64,000 nucleotides of DNA, from the NCBI GenBank assembly GCA_903875215.1, contig CAIQVH010000031.1:496001-560000 (forward strand), read 5' to 3'. A program made the translations under genes and the position numbers. This DNA comes from an uncultured Anaerolineae bacterium (lineage in GTDB: Bacteria > Chloroflexota > Anaerolineae > Anaerolineales > Villigracilaceae). Each line of letters begins with the position of its first letter. Within the stretch, counting starts at the first letter, position 1. The notes beneath the pieces were generated by a model that did no database searches, was not told the origin of the DNA, and saw only the letters and a list, made by a program, of their open reading frames with translations. Below are positions 28,315-38,417 of the stretch, in pieces.

Positions 28315-28393
28315 TTTCTCCCCTTGCATTTGAACACCGCGAGGCGGAAGACACTCCAACCTTGTAAACCCTTCCCCCTTCAGACTGCCTGCT

Positions 28394-29212
28394 CTATTCT
28401 GTCAATCTTCCCTGCACCCAGCGCAACTCGCGCACGGCGCCCGGCTCGCCCAGCAACAGCGGCAAAAGATTTTTCATGGAATCTGCCGCCGCAGTGGTGT
28501 AAACCGTGACTGATTCGTTTGCCCGCGCCGGCGGGCGCAAGCCGCGCGAGACAAACAATCGCCCCGTCTGCCGCGCCACCGCGGGAGCGGGATCAATAAC
28601 CCGCACATTTTCCCCGGCAATCCGCTCAATCAGCGGAATCACAAAAGGATAGTGGGTGCAGCCCAAAACCACCGTATCGATGTGCTTTTCGAGCATCGGC
28701 ATCAGCGCCGCCCTGAGAATGGATTCCGTTTCAGGCGCTTCCAGCGCCCCTTTTTCAATCTGCCCCACCAGCCCGGGACAGGTATCCTGCAAAACGGTCA
28801 CACCCTGCGCGAAGCGTTCCACCACCGAAGCATACAGCACTCCCTGAAAAGTGGCTGGCGTCGCCAGAACGCCCACCACCCCGCTTTTGGTCTGTTCCGC
28901 CGCCGGTTTGACAGCCGGTTCCATGCCCACAAACGGCACATCCGGGAAAGTCCGGCGCAAATGCTCCAACGCCGCCGCAGAAGCCGTGTTACAGGCCACC
29001 ACAATCAATTTTGCACCCCGGCTCAATAGAAAACGTGTAATCTCTTCTGAAAAATCCCGCACTTCTTCCAATGGACGAGGCCCATACGGCACATGGCCCT
29101 GATCGCCCAGGTATGTCACCGGCACATCCGGCAGCTGCGCGCGAATAGCGCGCAACACGGAAAGACCGCCAACGCCCGAGTCGAACACTCCAATCGAAGC
29201 CTGTCCGATCAC
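28394..29212 (-). CDS. murI: glutamate racemase
   Basis: Cofactor-free enzyme that makes D-glutamate for peptidoglycan. 272 residues. Both catalytic cysteines are present: Cys74 in VVACNTAS and Cys185 in VVLGCTHYPF. The N-terminal VFDSGVGGLSVLRAI, and LGDQGHVPYGPRP soon after, are also diagnostic. The start is GTG, one nt after the stop of the SUI1-like gene (TAATGTG), so the two are translated together; an ATG shares those bases but is followed at once by TGA. The three-gene minus-strand unit ends here, facing the CYTH gene; no clear terminator was seen in the 79-bp gap. Confidence 0.96.
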   Translation of the reverse strand: MIGQASIGVFDSGVGGLSVLRAIRAQLPDVPVTYLGDQGHVPYGPRPLEEVRDFSEEITRFLLSRGAKLIVVACNTASAAALEHLRRTFPDVPFVGMEPAVKPAAEQTKSGVVGVLATPATFQGVLYASVVERFAQGVTVLQDTCPGLVGQIEKGALEAPETESILRAALMPMLEKHIDTVVLGCTHYPFVIPLIERIAGENVRVIDPAPAVARQTGRLFVSRGLRPPARANESVTVYTTAAADSMKNLLPLLLGEPGAVRELRWVQGRLTE

Positions 29213-29213
29213 A

Positions 29214-29549
29214 TTACCCGCCTGCCAGCTTGGTTTTGTAACCCAGCTTGCGCAGCACCTCGGCGATTTTCTCGCGATGCTCGCCCTGGATCTCGATCAC
29301 ACCATCCTTGACTGTCCCACCGCTGCCGACTGCCTGCTTGATGGTTTTTGCCAGCGCCTGCAAATCCGCTTCGGTCAACACCAGATTTTTGATCAGCGTC
29401 ACAGCCTTGCCTCCGCGGCCTTTTGAGTCGCGATGCAAATAGGCCATCTGCTGGGCCGGCGGGAGGGAAATGACCTGCGCGGAAGGCTGCTGCTTGCGCT
29501 GGTCGCCATCATCAGAAGACCAGACCAACTGGCTTGGACCGGGGGTCAT
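29214..29549 (-). CDS. SUI1/eIF1-like translation factor (YciH family)
   Basis: 111 residues ending in the SUI1 fold: KGRGGKAVTLIKNLVL, then the GSGGTVKDGVIEIQGEHREKI segment, whose basic GSGGT-VK-IEIQG pattern is the family signature, and a KLGYKTKL end. The family is universal in archaea and eukaryotes, where it controls start-codon choice, and scattered in bacteria, where its job is not settled. The N-terminal 45 residues are polar and likely disordered. It lies 6 nt after the amidotransferase gene and 1 nt before murI. Given possible ATT and leaderless starts in this genome its presence is notable. Confidence 0.9.
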   Translation of the reverse strand: MTPGPSQLVWSSDDGDQRKQQPSAQVISLPPAQQMAYLHRDSKGRGGKAVTLIKNLVLTEADLQALAKTIKQAVGSGGTVKDGVIEIQGEHREKIAEVLRKLGYKTKLAGG

Positions 29550-29555
29550 GCGCCC

Positions 29556-30269
29556 TCACTTCCGCGCCGCAGCGACAAATGACTGAAAGAGCCGGCGTGC
29601 CGAGGCATGCTCCGTCAGCCATTCAGGGTGCCACTGGACAGCCAGCCCAAACGGATGCCCGGGCATTTCAACCGCTTCCACCAGCCCGTCTGGAGCAAAA
29701 GCCACCGCTTGCAACGCCGGAGCCAGCTTCTGGATGCCCTGGTGGTGCAGGCTGTTCACCCCAAGCAGCGGCTCAGCCAAAATCTGCGCCGCCAGGCTGC
29801 CTTCCTGCACCCTGACCGGGTGGGCCAGATGATTGCGCGGCAGATCATCGAACTGGTCGTGGCCCAAAGCGCCAGGAAGTTGGTCGGTGATGTGGGTGAA
29901 AAGCGTCCCGCCCAGGGCCACGTTGGTCACCTGCAGGCCGCGGCAAATGCCCAGAAACGGTTTTCCATCTTCAGCGGCGGCGCGTAAAAGGGGCAGTTCG
30001 AGGGCATCCCTCTCACGATTGATCCCGCTGACACGGGGATGATCCTCCCCGTGAAAAATCCCGGTTTCGATATCGCCTCCGCCAGTGAAGACAATGCCAT
30101 CCAGCCGGTTATATAGTTCGCGCCAGGCGGGTTCATCCAGCTGGTTGGGAATCAGAACCGGCGTGCCGCCAGCCTGCAAAATGGCGCGGACATAGTGAGT
30201 GGACAGGCTGACAAGGGGATTGCGTTTGGAATTGAGACTATCGGAGGTGGTCAAACCAATCAAGGGCAT
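29556..30269 (-). CDS. class I glutamine amidotransferase-like hydrolase (PuuD/peptidase C26)
   Basis: About 237 residues from the ATG at 30269, preceded by GGAG; the longer frame to 30332 is hydrophobic and reaches into the divergent promoter. Nucleophile Cys109 lies in FLGICRGLQV, and the catalytic His/Glu in QWHPEWL. The GGGDIETG segment near residue 63 is the typical substrate-loop of gamma-glutamyl-gamma-aminobutyrate hydrolases. Related enzymes cleave gamma-glutamyl amides such as gamma-glutamyl-GABA from putrescine breakdown. No other putrescine genes are nearby, so the substrate is open. First gene of the murI unit. Confidence 0.9.
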   Translation of the reverse strand: MPLIGLTTSDSLNSKRNPLVSLSTHYVRAILQAGGTPVLIPNQLDEPAWRELYNRLDGIVFTGGGDIETGIFHGEDHPRVSGINRERDALELPLLRAAAEDGKPFLGICRGLQVTNVALGGTLFTHITDQLPGALGHDQFDDLPRNHLAHPVRVQEGSLAAQILAEPLLGVNSLHHQGIQKLAPALQAVAFAPDGLVEAVEMPGHPFGLAVQWHPEWLTEHASARRLFQSFVAAARK

Positions 30270-30324
30270 AGCTGCTCCAAAAAGAAAGATAATAAATTCT
30301 ATCACGGTCACTCTGAACCAGCGA

Positions 30325-30352
30325 TTGGACAAATGCTGGCGACAGGTATAAT
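30325..30352 (+). promoter_or_regulatory. sigma-70-type promoter for the HAD gene
   Basis: TTGGAC (30325-30330), a 16-bp spacer and TATAAT (30347-30352); predicted start near 30359, giving a short leader that includes the GAGGAAG ribosome site before the ATG at 30383. Confidence 0.65.
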
Positions 30353-30382
30353 ACCGCCATATTACATTGAGGAAGTGGAAAA

Positions 30383-31183
30383 ATGAATGAACTGCCAGCC
30401 AATACCCAAGGCCTGATCTTAGATATGGATGGTGTGCTGTGGGCTGATTCGCAAGCCCTGATTGACCTGCCCGCCACCTTTGCGCGCTTCAAGCAGCTGA
30501 GACTGGGCGTTACCCTCGCCACCAACAATGGTACCCGCACCGTGGATCAGTATGTGGAAAAACTGGCCGGGTTCGGTGTGCAAATAGAACCCTGGCAGGT
30601 GCTCACCTCGGCTCTGGGCGTGGCCGAATTGGTGGCGCGCCGCTTCCCGCCCGGCACGCCATTATTCGTGATCGGCGGCTCCGGTGTATACGCCGCCCTG
30701 CGCGCCAAAGACTTCGACTTGCTGCCAGTCGAGCAGGCTCAACGCGCCGAGGCGGTTGTTTTTGGCATCGACCGCGCGATCAGTTTCGAGAAGATGGTCG
30801 AGGCCACGTTACTGGTGCGCGCCGGACGCCCTTTTTACGCCACCAACACCGATCGAACCTTTCCCACCCCCCGCGGACAGATCCCTGGCGCGGGATCCTG
30901 GCTCTCCGTCATCACCACTGCCAGCGAAAGACAACCCGAAGTAGCCGGCAAACCATCCCCCACCATTTTACAAATGGCCCTCGAACGCCTCGGCACCCCG
31001 CGAGAGCAGACCTTCGTCGTTGGCGACCGCCTGGAAACCGACATCGCCGGCGGGCAGGCCCTCGGCTGCCCAACCGCCCTGGTGTTGACCGGCGTATCCA
31101 CCCAGGCTCAGGGCCTGGCCTGGCAGCCCAAAATTGACCGGATCGCCTCAAGCCTGGCCGCCCTGGTGGGGCTAACCGATTAG
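30383..31183 (+). CDS. HAD-superfamily IIA phosphatase (NagD-like)
   Basis: 266 residues. Motif I is LILDMDGVLWAD with nucleophile Asp14 and Asp16, motif II is LATNNGTR, and motif IV is VVGDRLETDIAGG. The large C2-type cap between motifs II and III and the overall length match NagD and phosphoglycolate/p-nitrophenyl phosphatases. These dephosphorylate small sugar phosphates or nucleotides in the cytoplasm. It has its own promoter just upstream and is divergent from the amidotransferase. The downstream rlmN appears to have a separate start site. Confidence 0.92.
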   Translation: MNELPANTQGLILDMDGVLWADSQALIDLPATFARFKQLRLGVTLATNNGTRTVDQYVEKLAGFGVQIEPWQVLTSALGVAELVARRFPPGTPLFVIGGSGVYAALRAKDFDLLPVEQAQRAEAVVFGIDRAISFEKMVEATLLVRAGRPFYATNTDRTFPTPRGQIPGAGSWLSVITTASERQPEVAGKPSPTILQMALERLGTPREQTFVVGDRLETDIAGGQALGCPTALVLTGVSTQAQGLAWQPKIDRIASSLAALVGLTD

Positions 31184-31209
31184 GGGATAAGCGCCCGCGC
31201 TTTGCGTGA

Positions 31210-31215
31210 TAGAAT
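31210..31215 (+). promoter_or_regulatory. -10-like box of rlmN
   Basis: TAGAAT ending 9 nt before the rlmN ATG (31225); transcription from it would start about 3 nt before the codon, so the mRNA would be nearly leaderless. No ribosome site or clear -35 is seen. Confidence 0.35.
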
Positions 31216-31224
31216 TCCTCCACG

Positions 31225-32304
31225 ATGAAAACCCTGATCTACGATCTCGACCTTCCCGCCCTGGGGACCCTGCTGCACACCTGGGGACAGCCCGCCTACC
31301 GTGCAAAACAAATCTGGCAGGGATTGTATCAACAGCTCTGGGACACCCCAGAACAATTCACCAGCCTGCCCAAAACCCTGCGGGATAAAATGGCAAAGGA
31401 GCTGGAATTCTCTCCTCTGACCCCCACCCGCAAACTCGATTCGAGCGACGGGCAAACCCGCAAAACACTCTTTCGCCTGCCCGATGGCCACCAGGTGGAA
31501 GCTGTGCTGATGCGCTACGACCCGGCCCCGCAAACCGACGACGACAGCATCCGGCCTGCCACTTCGCGCCGGACGCTCTGCATCTCCACCCAGGTCGGCT
31601 GTGCCATGGGTTGTACCTTCTGCGCCACCGGACAAATGGGCTTCACCCGCCACCTTTCGAGCGGGGAAATCGTAGCCCAGGTGCTGTATTACGCCCGGCA
31701 GCTGCAACAAAGCGGAGAAAGCGTCAGCAATGTCGTTGTGATGGGCATGGGAGAACCTTTTCATAATTACGACAACACCCTGGCCGCCATAGACCGGTTG
31801 AACGATTCGCAGGGCTTCAACTTTGGCGCGCGGCGCTTCACCATCTCCACCTCCGGCCTGGTCCCCGCCATCCGGCGTTTTGCCAGCGAAAAGCGGCAGG
31901 TCAACCTGGCCATCTCACTGCATGCCGCGCAGGATGCCCAGCGCGAAGCCATGATGCCGGTCAACAAACGCTACCCCATCTCCGAGCTGATCGAAGCCTG
32001 TCGCGACTACGTCCAGGCCACCGGGCGGCGCATCACCTTCGAATGGGCCCTGATCCACGGCGTCAACGACACCCCGGAAACCGCCCGGCAGCTGGCAGCC
32101 CTGCTCAAGGGCCTGCTCTGCCATGTCAACGCCATCCCGCTCAACCCCACCACCGGCTACCAGGGAAAGGCCACAACCCGCGAACGCGCCGCCGCCTTCC
32201 AGCGCACCCTCGAACAAGCCGGCATCCCCTGCACCATCCGCATGCGGCGCGGCATCGACATCCAGGCCGGCTGCGGCCAGCTGGCCGCCCGTCCAGGCGC
32301 ATAA
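31225..32304 (+). CDS. rlmN: dual-specificity rRNA/tRNA adenine-C2 methyltransferase RlmN
   Basis: Radical SAM enzyme that methylates A2503 of 23S rRNA and A37 of some tRNAs. 359 residues, usual length. The iron-sulfur cluster cysteines are Cys126, Cys130 and Cys133 (GCAMGCTFCATG). The GMGEPFHNYDN segment and the near-terminal IQAGCGQL, which holds the catalytic cysteine, are intact; the methyl-carrying cysteine of the family is this C-terminal one's partner. The N-terminal helical domain (about 1-90) for RNA contact is present, with PAYRAKQIWQGLY. It appears to be a single-gene unit, 57 nt before the Agl23-like gene. Confidence 0.96.
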   Translation: MKTLIYDLDLPALGTLLHTWGQPAYRAKQIWQGLYQQLWDTPEQFTSLPKTLRDKMAKELEFSPLTPTRKLDSSDGQTRKTLFRLPDGHQVEAVLMRYDPAPQTDDDSIRPATSRRTLCISTQVGCAMGCTFCATGQMGFTRHLSSGEIVAQVLYYARQLQQSGESVSNVVVMGMGEPFHNYDNTLAAIDRLNDSQGFNFGARRFTISTSGLVPAIRRFASEKRQVNLAISLHAAQDAQREAMMPVNKRYPISELIEACRDYVQATGRRITFEWALIHGVNDTPETARQLAALLKGLLCHVNAIPLNPTTGYQGKATTRERAAAFQRTLEQAGIPCTIRMRRGIDIQAGCGQLAARPGA

Positions 32305-32361
32305 CTTGTCAGAAAAGCCACATTGCAGTATAAGTCACGCATTCCACCCCCTGAGGGAACC

Positions 32362-35300
32362 ATGAGCGAAGAAAACCGTAACTGGCTGGACAAAACCCCC
32401 ATCCCTGCGCTTCCCTGGCTGACCACCGAAGTGCTGATTTTTGCCGCGTTAATTCTGACCGCCATCATCACCCGTTTCTATGATCTCGGAACGCGCGTGA
32501 TGAGTCACGATGAGAGCCTGCACACGTACTACTCCTGGCTGCTCTACAAAGGTCAGGGCTACCAGCACAACCCGATGATGCACGGCCCACTGCAATTCCA
32601 CTTGCTGGCGCTGTCTTACTTTATCTTTGGCGCTTCGGATTTCACCGCGCGCATCCCGGCTGCCCTTTTCAGCATCGCCACCGTCTGGGCGCTGTGGTAC
32701 TGGCGGCGCTACCTGGGCCGCGCTGGGGTCATTGCCGCTGGAATCATGATGGTATTTTCCCCGTACATGCTCTATTACGGCCGGTACGTCCGCAACGAAT
32801 CTTTCGTGGCATTATTTGGCGTACTCACCCTGTATGCCGTTCTGCGCTATTTTGAAACCGGCCAGGCAAAATACCTTTACCTTTTGACTGCCGGAATTGT
32901 TCTACATTTCACCGTCAAAGAAACCGCCTTTATTTACACCGCCGAATTGCTGTTATTCCTGGCCGCCGTCCTGATCGCCCAGATCACGCGCCGCCCATGG
33001 AAGAACGCCCTGAACGACTACCGCAGCTTCCTGATCAGTCTGATCCTCAGCGCACTGACCTTCGGCGGAGCAATCACCCTCCACTTTATTGAGAAGGGCA
33101 AGGCCGCTCTCGAAACCAGCGCCCAGACCGCCGCCCCTGCCCTGCCCGGCAGCGGAGCCTCGCCGCTCGCGCCACTTGCCTCCAGCTTTTCACCCGCCAC
33201 GATTCTCATCGCGCTGGGCGCACTGGGCATCGCCGGCGCCATCTTCTTTGCCCTGCGCGGCTACGGCCTGCAAAAACTGCGCCAAGAACGCTCCTTCGAC
33301 CTGGCCATATTAACCGGCACGCTGATCCTGCCGATGCTCTCCGTCTTCGTCATGTCCTGGCTGTCACCGTATACCCAGAACTGGTTCGGAGTGCCGGTCG
33401 CTGTACCGGTTTCCGCCAGCGACCTAAGCACCTTCACAATCCCCAGTCTCGGCCTGATGATCGGCATCCTGGCCATTTTCTCGCTCCTTTCCGTCGGACT
33501 GGGCATCTTCTGGAATCAGGAAATCTGGTGGAAAGCCGCCCTGCTGTTCTACGCCATTTTCACCGTTTTCTACACCACCTTATTCACCAACGGCGGCGGC
33601 TTCTTCACCGGCCTGCTCGGCTCGCTCGGCTACTGGCTTGAGCAGCAGGGAGTCCAACGTGGCAGCCAGCCGATTTATTACTACCTGCTCGTTCAAATTC
33701 CGGTCTACGAATTTCTGCCTGCGCTTGCCAGCCTGATGGCCGCTTTCCTTGGGCTGCGGAGATTGCGCCAGGCACCCATTGAAACCGACGAAGCCTCACA
33801 GAATCTACCCACCACCTACGCCCTGCTCGTCTGGTGGTCCTTCGCCAGCCTGGTAGCTTTCAGCATCGCCGGCGAAAAAATGCCCTGGCTGACGGTTCAC
33901 ATCACCCTGCCCTTCATCCTGCTCGGCGGCTGGGGCATTGGCGCACTGATCGACCGAATCGACTGGGAAGACTTGCACCGCCGCAACGCTGCGCTCATCC
34001 TGAGCCTGGTGGCGATATTCTTATTCAGCGTGATCGGAATATTCATCTCCCTGCTGGGCGACCCGCTGCCGTTTCAGGGCGCACAACTGGCGCAGCTGCA
34101 AACCACCTCCAGCTTCTTGCTGGCCCTGCTCGGGGCACTGGCCAGCGGCTACGGGTTATTCCACCTGCTGGGAGAATGGGACGGAAAACAAATCACCGCC
34201 CTCGCCGGCGTGCTCTTTTTCGGAATTCTGGCAGTACTGACAGCCCGCAGCGCCTTCCGCGCCAGCTACATCAACTACAACAGCGCTCAGGAATACCTTG
34301 TCTACGCCCACAGCTTCACCGGCGTCAAAGACGTGCTCAAAGAAGTTACCTCCCTTTCCGAGAAAACCGTCGGCACCCCGCAAGATATCGTCGTCGCCTA
34401 TGATGACGACACCTCCTGGCCATTGTCCTGGTACCTGCGCGATTTCCCCAAAGCACGCTACTACGGCAACGTCCCCGACATGACCCTGCGCGAAGTCCCC
34501 GCCATCATCGTCGGCGACAACAATTTCGGCAAGATCGAACCGCTCGTCGGCGATCAATTCTACCGCTTCGATTACCTGCGCATGGTCTGGCCCAACCAGG
34601 ATTACTTCAATCTGGTCACCACCCGGCCCGACCCCGCCAGCCCCTTCCTCGCCGATTATTCCTGCCGCGGCCTGCTCGGCTTCTTCAAGCTATTTAAGAG
34701 CAAAGACTACAGCCGCGTCTGTAATGCCCTCGGCGACCCGGCCATGCGCGCCGGCCTGTTCGACATCTGGCTGAATCGGGATTTCAGCCAATATGCCAAG
34801 GCTGTCGAACCCTACGCCAAAATTTACAACCCCAATTACGACCCCAGCACCTACACCGATACCAACTGGGATCCCACCGATCGAATGCGCCTCTACATCC
34901 GCAAGGATGTCGCCGACATGGTCTGGAATTACGGCATCAAGGCCAGCGAACTCAAACCCGATCCGTATGCCCAGGGCATGATGACCTACTCCGCCGACCT
35001 GATGATTGGCACACCAGGCAGTGATCCCGGTCAATTCAACACCCCGCGCGGCCTGGCTTTTGCGCCGGATGGCAGCCTGTATGTGGCCGACTCGCGCAAC
35101 AACCGCATCCAGCACTTCAGCAGCGGCGGGCAACTGATCAACACCTGGGGCACCTTCGCCGATATTGCCCAGGGCGCGGCCCCGCTCGGCACCTTCAACG
35201 AACCCTGGGGCGTGGCCGTCGGGCTGGATGGCAGTGTCTATGTCACCGACACCTGGAACTCGCGCGTGCAAAAATTCACCGCAGACGGGCAGCCGGTCAA

Positions 35301-35880
35301 GGCCTGGGGTGTCTTTGGATTGGCAGATACTCCCGGGGCGCTGTACGGCCCGCGCGGCATTACCGTGGACAACAAAGGCCGCATCTTTGTCGCCGATACC
35401 GGCAACAAGCGCATCGTCATCTACAACGGCGATGGCGCCATACTGGGACAATTCGGCACCGAAGGCTATGAAGCTGGACAATTCAGCGAACCGGTGGATG
35501 TCAAAGTGGATGTCTCGGGCAACGCCTATGTGACGGATACCTGGAATCAACGCATCCAAATGCTCAGCCCGCTCGAAGACCGGATCAGCTATGTGCCGGT
35601 CGCGCAGTGGCCGGTCAAAGGCTGGAAAAGCCAGTCGCTGGATAACAAACCCTTTATCGCCGTCTCAAAGGATGGGCGCATCTTTATCAGCGATCCAGAA
35701 AGCTACCGGGTGATTGAATTCAACCAGACTGGAGAGTTTATCCAACTCTGGGGCAGCTTCGGCACCGACACAAGCAATTTTGGCATGCCCAGCGGGGTCG
35801 CCTGCGACAGCGCGGGCAACCTGTGGGTCAGCGATGCCGGCAACGGGCGCATCATGCGCTTCTCCGTACCCAACAAGTAA
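32362..35880 (+). CDS. Agl23/TIGR03663-type membrane protein fused to an NHL-repeat domain
   Basis: About 1172 residues from the ATG at 32362, preceded by GAGGGAA. Residues 20-650 are polytopic GT-C-like, with the family's early [17 protein letters not shown] and [12 protein letters not shown] outer-loop motifs and a later KETAFIYT. Residues about 660-880 are a soluble outer part. From about 885 to the end there are five or so NHL repeats ([28 protein letters not shown]-like units at about 45-residue spacing), expected to form a beta-propeller outside the cell. Proteins named Agl23 are linked to archaeal N-glycosylation neighbourhoods. The fused propeller could bind the acceptor protein; function here is inferred. 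Confidence 0.85.
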   Translation: MSEENRNWLDKTPIPALPWLTTEVLIFAALILTAIITRFYDLGTRVMSHDESLHTYYSWLLYKGQGYQHNPMMHGPLQFHLLALSYFIFGASDFTARIPAALFSIATVWALWYWRRYLGRAGVIAAGIMMVFSPYMLYYGRYVRNESFVALFGVLTLYAVLRYFETGQAKYLYLLTAGIVLHFTVKETAFIYTAELLLFLAAVLIAQITRRPWKNALNDYRSFLISLILSALTFGGAITLHFIEKGKAALETSAQTAAPALPGSGASPLAPLASSFSPATILIALGALGIAGAIFFALRGYGLQKLRQERSFDLAILTGTLILPMLSVFVMSWLSPYTQNWFGVPVAVPVSASDLSTFTIPSLGLMIGILAIFSLLSVGLGIFWNQEIWWKAALLFYAIFTVFYTTLFTNGGGFFTGLLGSLGYWLEQQGVQRGSQPIYYYLLVQIPVYEFLPALASLMAAFLGLRRLRQAPIETDEASQNLPTTYALLVWWSFASLVAFSIAGEKMPWLTVHITLPFILLGGWGIGALIDRIDWEDLHRRNAALILSLVAIFLFSVIGIFISLLGDPLPFQGAQLAQLQTTSSFLLALLGALASGYGLFHLLGEWDGKQITALAGVLFFGILAVLTARSAFRASYINYNSAQEYLVYAHSFTGVKDVLKEVTSLSEKTVGTPQDIVVAYDDDTSWPLSWYLRDFPKARYYGNVPDMTLREVPAIIVGDNNFGKIEPLVGDQFYRFDYLRMVWPNQDYFNLVTTRPDPASPFLADYSCRGLLGFFKLFKSKDYSRVCNALGDPAMRAGLFDIWLNRDFSQYAKAVEPYAKIYNPNYDPSTYTDTNWDPTDRMRLYIRKDVADMVWNYGIKASELKPDPYAQGMMTYSADLMIGTPGSDPGQFNTPRGLAFAPDGSLYVADSRNNRIQHFSSGGQLINTWGTFADIAQGAAPLGTFNEPWGVAVGLDGSVYVTDTWNSRVQKFTADGQPVKAWGVFGLADTPGALYGPRGITVDNKGRIFVADTGNKRIVIYNGDGAILGQFGTEGYEAGQFSEPVDVKVDVSGNAYVTDTWNQRIQMLSPLEDRISYVPVAQWPVKGWKSQSLDNKPFIAVSKDGRIFISDPESYRVIEFNQTGEFIQLWGSFGTDTSNFGMPSGVACDSAGNLWVSDAGNGRIMRFSVPNK

Positions 35881-35895
35881 GTCAACCCACCTGCA

Positions 35896-35923
35896 GGGGC
35901 AGCCAGGCGGCTGCCCCTTTTTT
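35896..35923 (+). terminator. rho-independent terminator
   Basis: Perfect 9-bp stem GGGGCAGCC / GGCTGCCCC with a 4-nt loop and TTTTTT, 15 nt after the Agl23-like stop. Confidence 0.9.
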
Positions 35924-35931
35924 GTTGGTGG

Positions 35932-35937
35932 TATAAT
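35932..35937 (+). promoter_or_regulatory. -10 box of sucCD
   Basis: TATAAT 55 nt before the sucC ATG and only 8 nt after the preceding terminator; the -35 region would lie inside the terminator stem and matches the consensus poorly. Confidence 0.4.
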
Positions 35938-35992
35938 CCCCCTTCGCAAGACAGGGAGAGTACGTCAAAAATTGTCTGGGAGAGTGACCTGC

Positions 35993-37129
35993 ATGAAACT
36001 CCATGAGTACCAATCCAAACTTATTTTCTCCCGCTACGGGATTCCGATCCCGAAGGGGAGAGTCGCGTCCACAGCCGGCGAAGCCCGGCAAATCGCCGAA
36101 GAGCTGGGCGGGCGCGTTGTCATCAAATCACAGGTACTGGTAGGTGGACGGGGCAAAGCCGGCGGTATCAAAGTGGCAAGTGACCCGGCCGAGGCCGAAC
36201 TGCTCGCCACGCAGATTCTTTCAATGGAAATCAAGGGCCTGCCGGTGCGAAAGGTGCTGGTCGATGAAGCCGCGGCAATTGACCAGGAAATTTATCTGGG
36301 CATCACCAATGACCGGGCCGCGAAAAAGCCGGTCATCATGTGCTCAGCAGCGGGCGGCGTGGAAATCGAAGAAGTTGCCCGCACCAACCCGGAAAAAATC
36401 ATCAAGGTGCATGTCAACCCGCTGCTGGGCATCAAAGATTACCAGACGCGTGATATCGCCGCCGGAATTGACTTGCCGCGTGAATATTGGAAATCCTTCG
36501 GGGATATTTTGCGGGGGCTGTGGCAGGCCTACATGGACAACGACGCCACGCTGGCCGAGATCAACCCGCTTATCATCAGCAAAGACAAACGCCTGGTGGC
36601 ATTGGATGGCAAAATGCTGATTGATGATAACGCCCTCTTCCGCCGCCCCGAGCTTTCGGAGCTGCGCGATACCGATGAAGATGCCCCCTCCGAAGTGGAA
36701 GCCCGCAAATACGGCCTGACCTTCATCAAGCTGGATGGCAACATCGGCTGCATGGTCAACGGAGCCGGATTGGCAATGGCTTCGATGGACATTCTGAAAT
36801 TCTTCGGGGGCGATCCTGCCAATTTTCTGGATATCGGCGGCGGCGCAGGCGCAGATAAAGTCGCCGCGGCAATGCGCATCATCCTGGCCGATCCCAATGT
36901 CAAGGCGATATTATTCAATATTTTCGGGGGCATCACCCGTTGTGACGAAGTAGCCAGAGGCATCCTGACAGCCATGGCAGAAGTCAAACCCAAGGTGCCG
37001 ATGGTTGTCCGGTTGGTGGGAACCAACGCCGAGGAAGGGCGCGCCATGCTCGCCAATGCCAACATGATCACCGCCGAAACCCTGGCTGACGCTGCCCAAA
37101 AAGCCGTCGCCGCCGCAAAAGGAGCTTAA
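35993..37129 (+). CDS. sucC: succinate-CoA ligase (ADP/GDP-forming), beta subunit
   Basis: TCA-cycle enzyme subunit that binds nucleotide and succinate. From the ATG at 35993 it has 378 residues, close to E. coli SucC. Signatures: the [20 protein letters not shown] start, the ATP-grasp [22 protein letters not shown], the phosphate-binding [12 protein letters not shown], and [10 protein letters not shown] near the end. A longer open frame from 35714 is only a shadow of the upstream gene. It lies 3 nt before sucD; the two subunits are made together. Confidence 0.97.
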   Translation: MKLHEYQSKLIFSRYGIPIPKGRVASTAGEARQIAEELGGRVVIKSQVLVGGRGKAGGIKVASDPAEAELLATQILSMEIKGLPVRKVLVDEAAAIDQEIYLGITNDRAAKKPVIMCSAAGGVEIEEVARTNPEKIIKVHVNPLLGIKDYQTRDIAAGIDLPREYWKSFGDILRGLWQAYMDNDATLAEINPLIISKDKRLVALDGKMLIDDNALFRRPELSELRDTDEDAPSEVEARKYGLTFIKLDGNIGCMVNGAGLAMASMDILKFFGGDPANFLDIGGGAGADKVAAAMRIILADPNVKAILFNIFGGITRCDEVARGILTAMAEVKPKVPMVVRLVGTNAEEGRAMLANANMITAETLADAAQKAVAAAKGA

Positions 37130-37132
37130 CCG

Positions 37133-37993
37133 ATGAGCATCCTGGTCAATAAAGAAACCCGCCTGCTGGTGCAGGGCATCACCGGCAGCGAAGGCCTGTT
37201 CCACACCCGCCAGATGGTCGCTTATGGTACAAATGTCGTCGCCGGTGTAACACCCGGCAAAGGCGGCCAATGGGTCGATGAAAAAATCCCGGTTTTCGAT
37301 TCGGTCAAAATTGCCAAAGAAGCCACCGGCGCGAATACCAGCATCATCTTCGTCCCGGCACGCTTCGCCGCCGATTCGATTTTCGAAGCCGCCGATGCCG
37401 GCATCCCCTTCATCGTCTGCATCACCGAGGGCATCCCGGTCAGCGACATGATGCGCGTGCGCAATTACATCGACCAGAAAAACGTGCGCCTGTTGGGGCC
37501 TAACTGCCCCGGCCTGCTGACGCCCGGCGAAGCCAAAGTCGGCATCATCCCCGGCAACATTGCCATCCCCGGCAACGTGGGCATCGTCTCGCGCTCTGGC
37601 ACACTGACCTACGAAGTGCTGTACGCGCTCAAGCAGGTGGGCATGGGCTCATCCACCACCGTCGGGATTGGCGGCGACCCCGTCAACGGCACCAATCACA
37701 TCGACGTGCTGCGCATGTTCGAGGACGACCCGCATACCGATAAAATTGTCATGATCGGCGAAATTGGCGGCAGCGATGAAGAAAAAGCCGCCGAATTCAT
37801 CGCCACCCGCATGACCAAGCCCGTGGTCGGGTTTATCGCCGGGCAGACTGCCCCAGCCGGCAAACGCATGGGGCACGCCGGCGCAATCGTCGAAGGCGGC
37901 GAAGGCACCGCCGATGCCAAGATCCGGGCCCTCGAAGCGGCTGGCGTCAAAGTGGCGCGCCATCCCGAGGAAATCCCGCAATTGCTGAAGTAG
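37133..37993 (+). CDS. sucD: succinate-CoA ligase, alpha subunit
   Basis: 286 residues; the subunit that binds CoA and carries the phosphohistidine. Seen are the N-terminal [16 protein letters not shown] CoA-binding Rossmann motif, [14 protein letters not shown], the [14 protein letters not shown] region and [16 protein letters not shown] with the active-site histidine. With sucC it interconverts succinyl-CoA and succinate with substrate-level phosphorylation. A strong two-way terminator follows, facing acpP. Confidence 0.97.
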   Translation: MSILVNKETRLLVQGITGSEGLFHTRQMVAYGTNVVAGVTPGKGGQWVDEKIPVFDSVKIAKEATGANTSIIFVPARFAADSIFEAADAGIPFIVCITEGIPVSDMMRVRNYIDQKNVRLLGPNCPGLLTPGEAKVGIIPGNIAIPGNVGIVSRSGTLTYEVLYALKQVGMGSSTTVGIGGDPVNGTNHIDVLRMFEDDPHTDKIVMIGEIGGSDEEKAAEFIATRMTKPVVGFIAGQTAPAGKRMGHAGAIVEGGEGTADAKIRALEAAGVKVARHPEEIPQLLK

Positions 37994-38020
37994 GCCGCCT
38001 CTCCAATTCCTCTCAAAAAT

Positions 38021-38056
38021 AAAGGAGGGGTGTCCCGTTTGGGACGCCCCTCCTTT
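38021..38056. terminator. bidirectional terminator between sucD and acpP
   Basis: 16-bp stem with one T-G pair: AAAGGAGGGGTGTCCC, loop GTTT, GGGACGCCCCTCCTTT. A/T-runs on both sides serve both convergent genes. Confidence 0.85.
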
Positions 38057-38079
38057 ATAATACCGGTCATCCGGCGCGC

Positions 38080-38313
38080 TTAGCGGTGCGAATCGATGTA
38101 GCGCACAGCCTCACCGACAGTCGTGATCTTCTGGGCGTCTTCATCCGAGATTTCCGCGCCGAATTTGTCCTCGAAAGCCATGATCAGCTCGACCAGGTCA
38201 AGCGAATCGGCTTCGAGTTCTTCGCGGAAGCGCGCGTCCATATTAATCTTGCCCTCGTCCACACCGAGCAAGTCCACGATGATTGCCTTGATTTCAGCAT
38301 AAGTGTCAGCCAT
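38080..38313 (-). CDS. acpP: acyl carrier protein
   Basis: 77-residue acidic helical protein that carries growing fatty acyl chains on a phosphopantetheine arm. The attachment site is Ser37 in the family motif [12 protein letters not shown]. Length and the [17 protein letters not shown] end fit AcpP. The start is clear from AGGAGG just upstream. It stands alone, away from other fab genes; it is the nearest convergent neighbour of sucCD and is divergent from fni. Confidence 0.96.
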   Translation of the reverse strand: MADTYAEIKAIIVDLLGVDEGKINMDARFREELEADSLDLVELIMAFEDKFGAEISDEDAQKITTVGEAVRYIDSHR

Positions 38314-38417
38314 AACAACCTCCTGTTGAGTTCTACTGGTTTTTCGCAGGGCACATTTTACACCACTTTTGATGCATCTGCCACCCGGCAGTCTTCATAA
38401 CACAGGAACACAAGAGC

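Noticed and set aside
35932-35937. Complete -35/-10 promoter for sucCD
   Set aside because: Only the -10 box is convincing; the -35 position lies in the preceding terminator stem and matches poorly, so only the -10 is listed.
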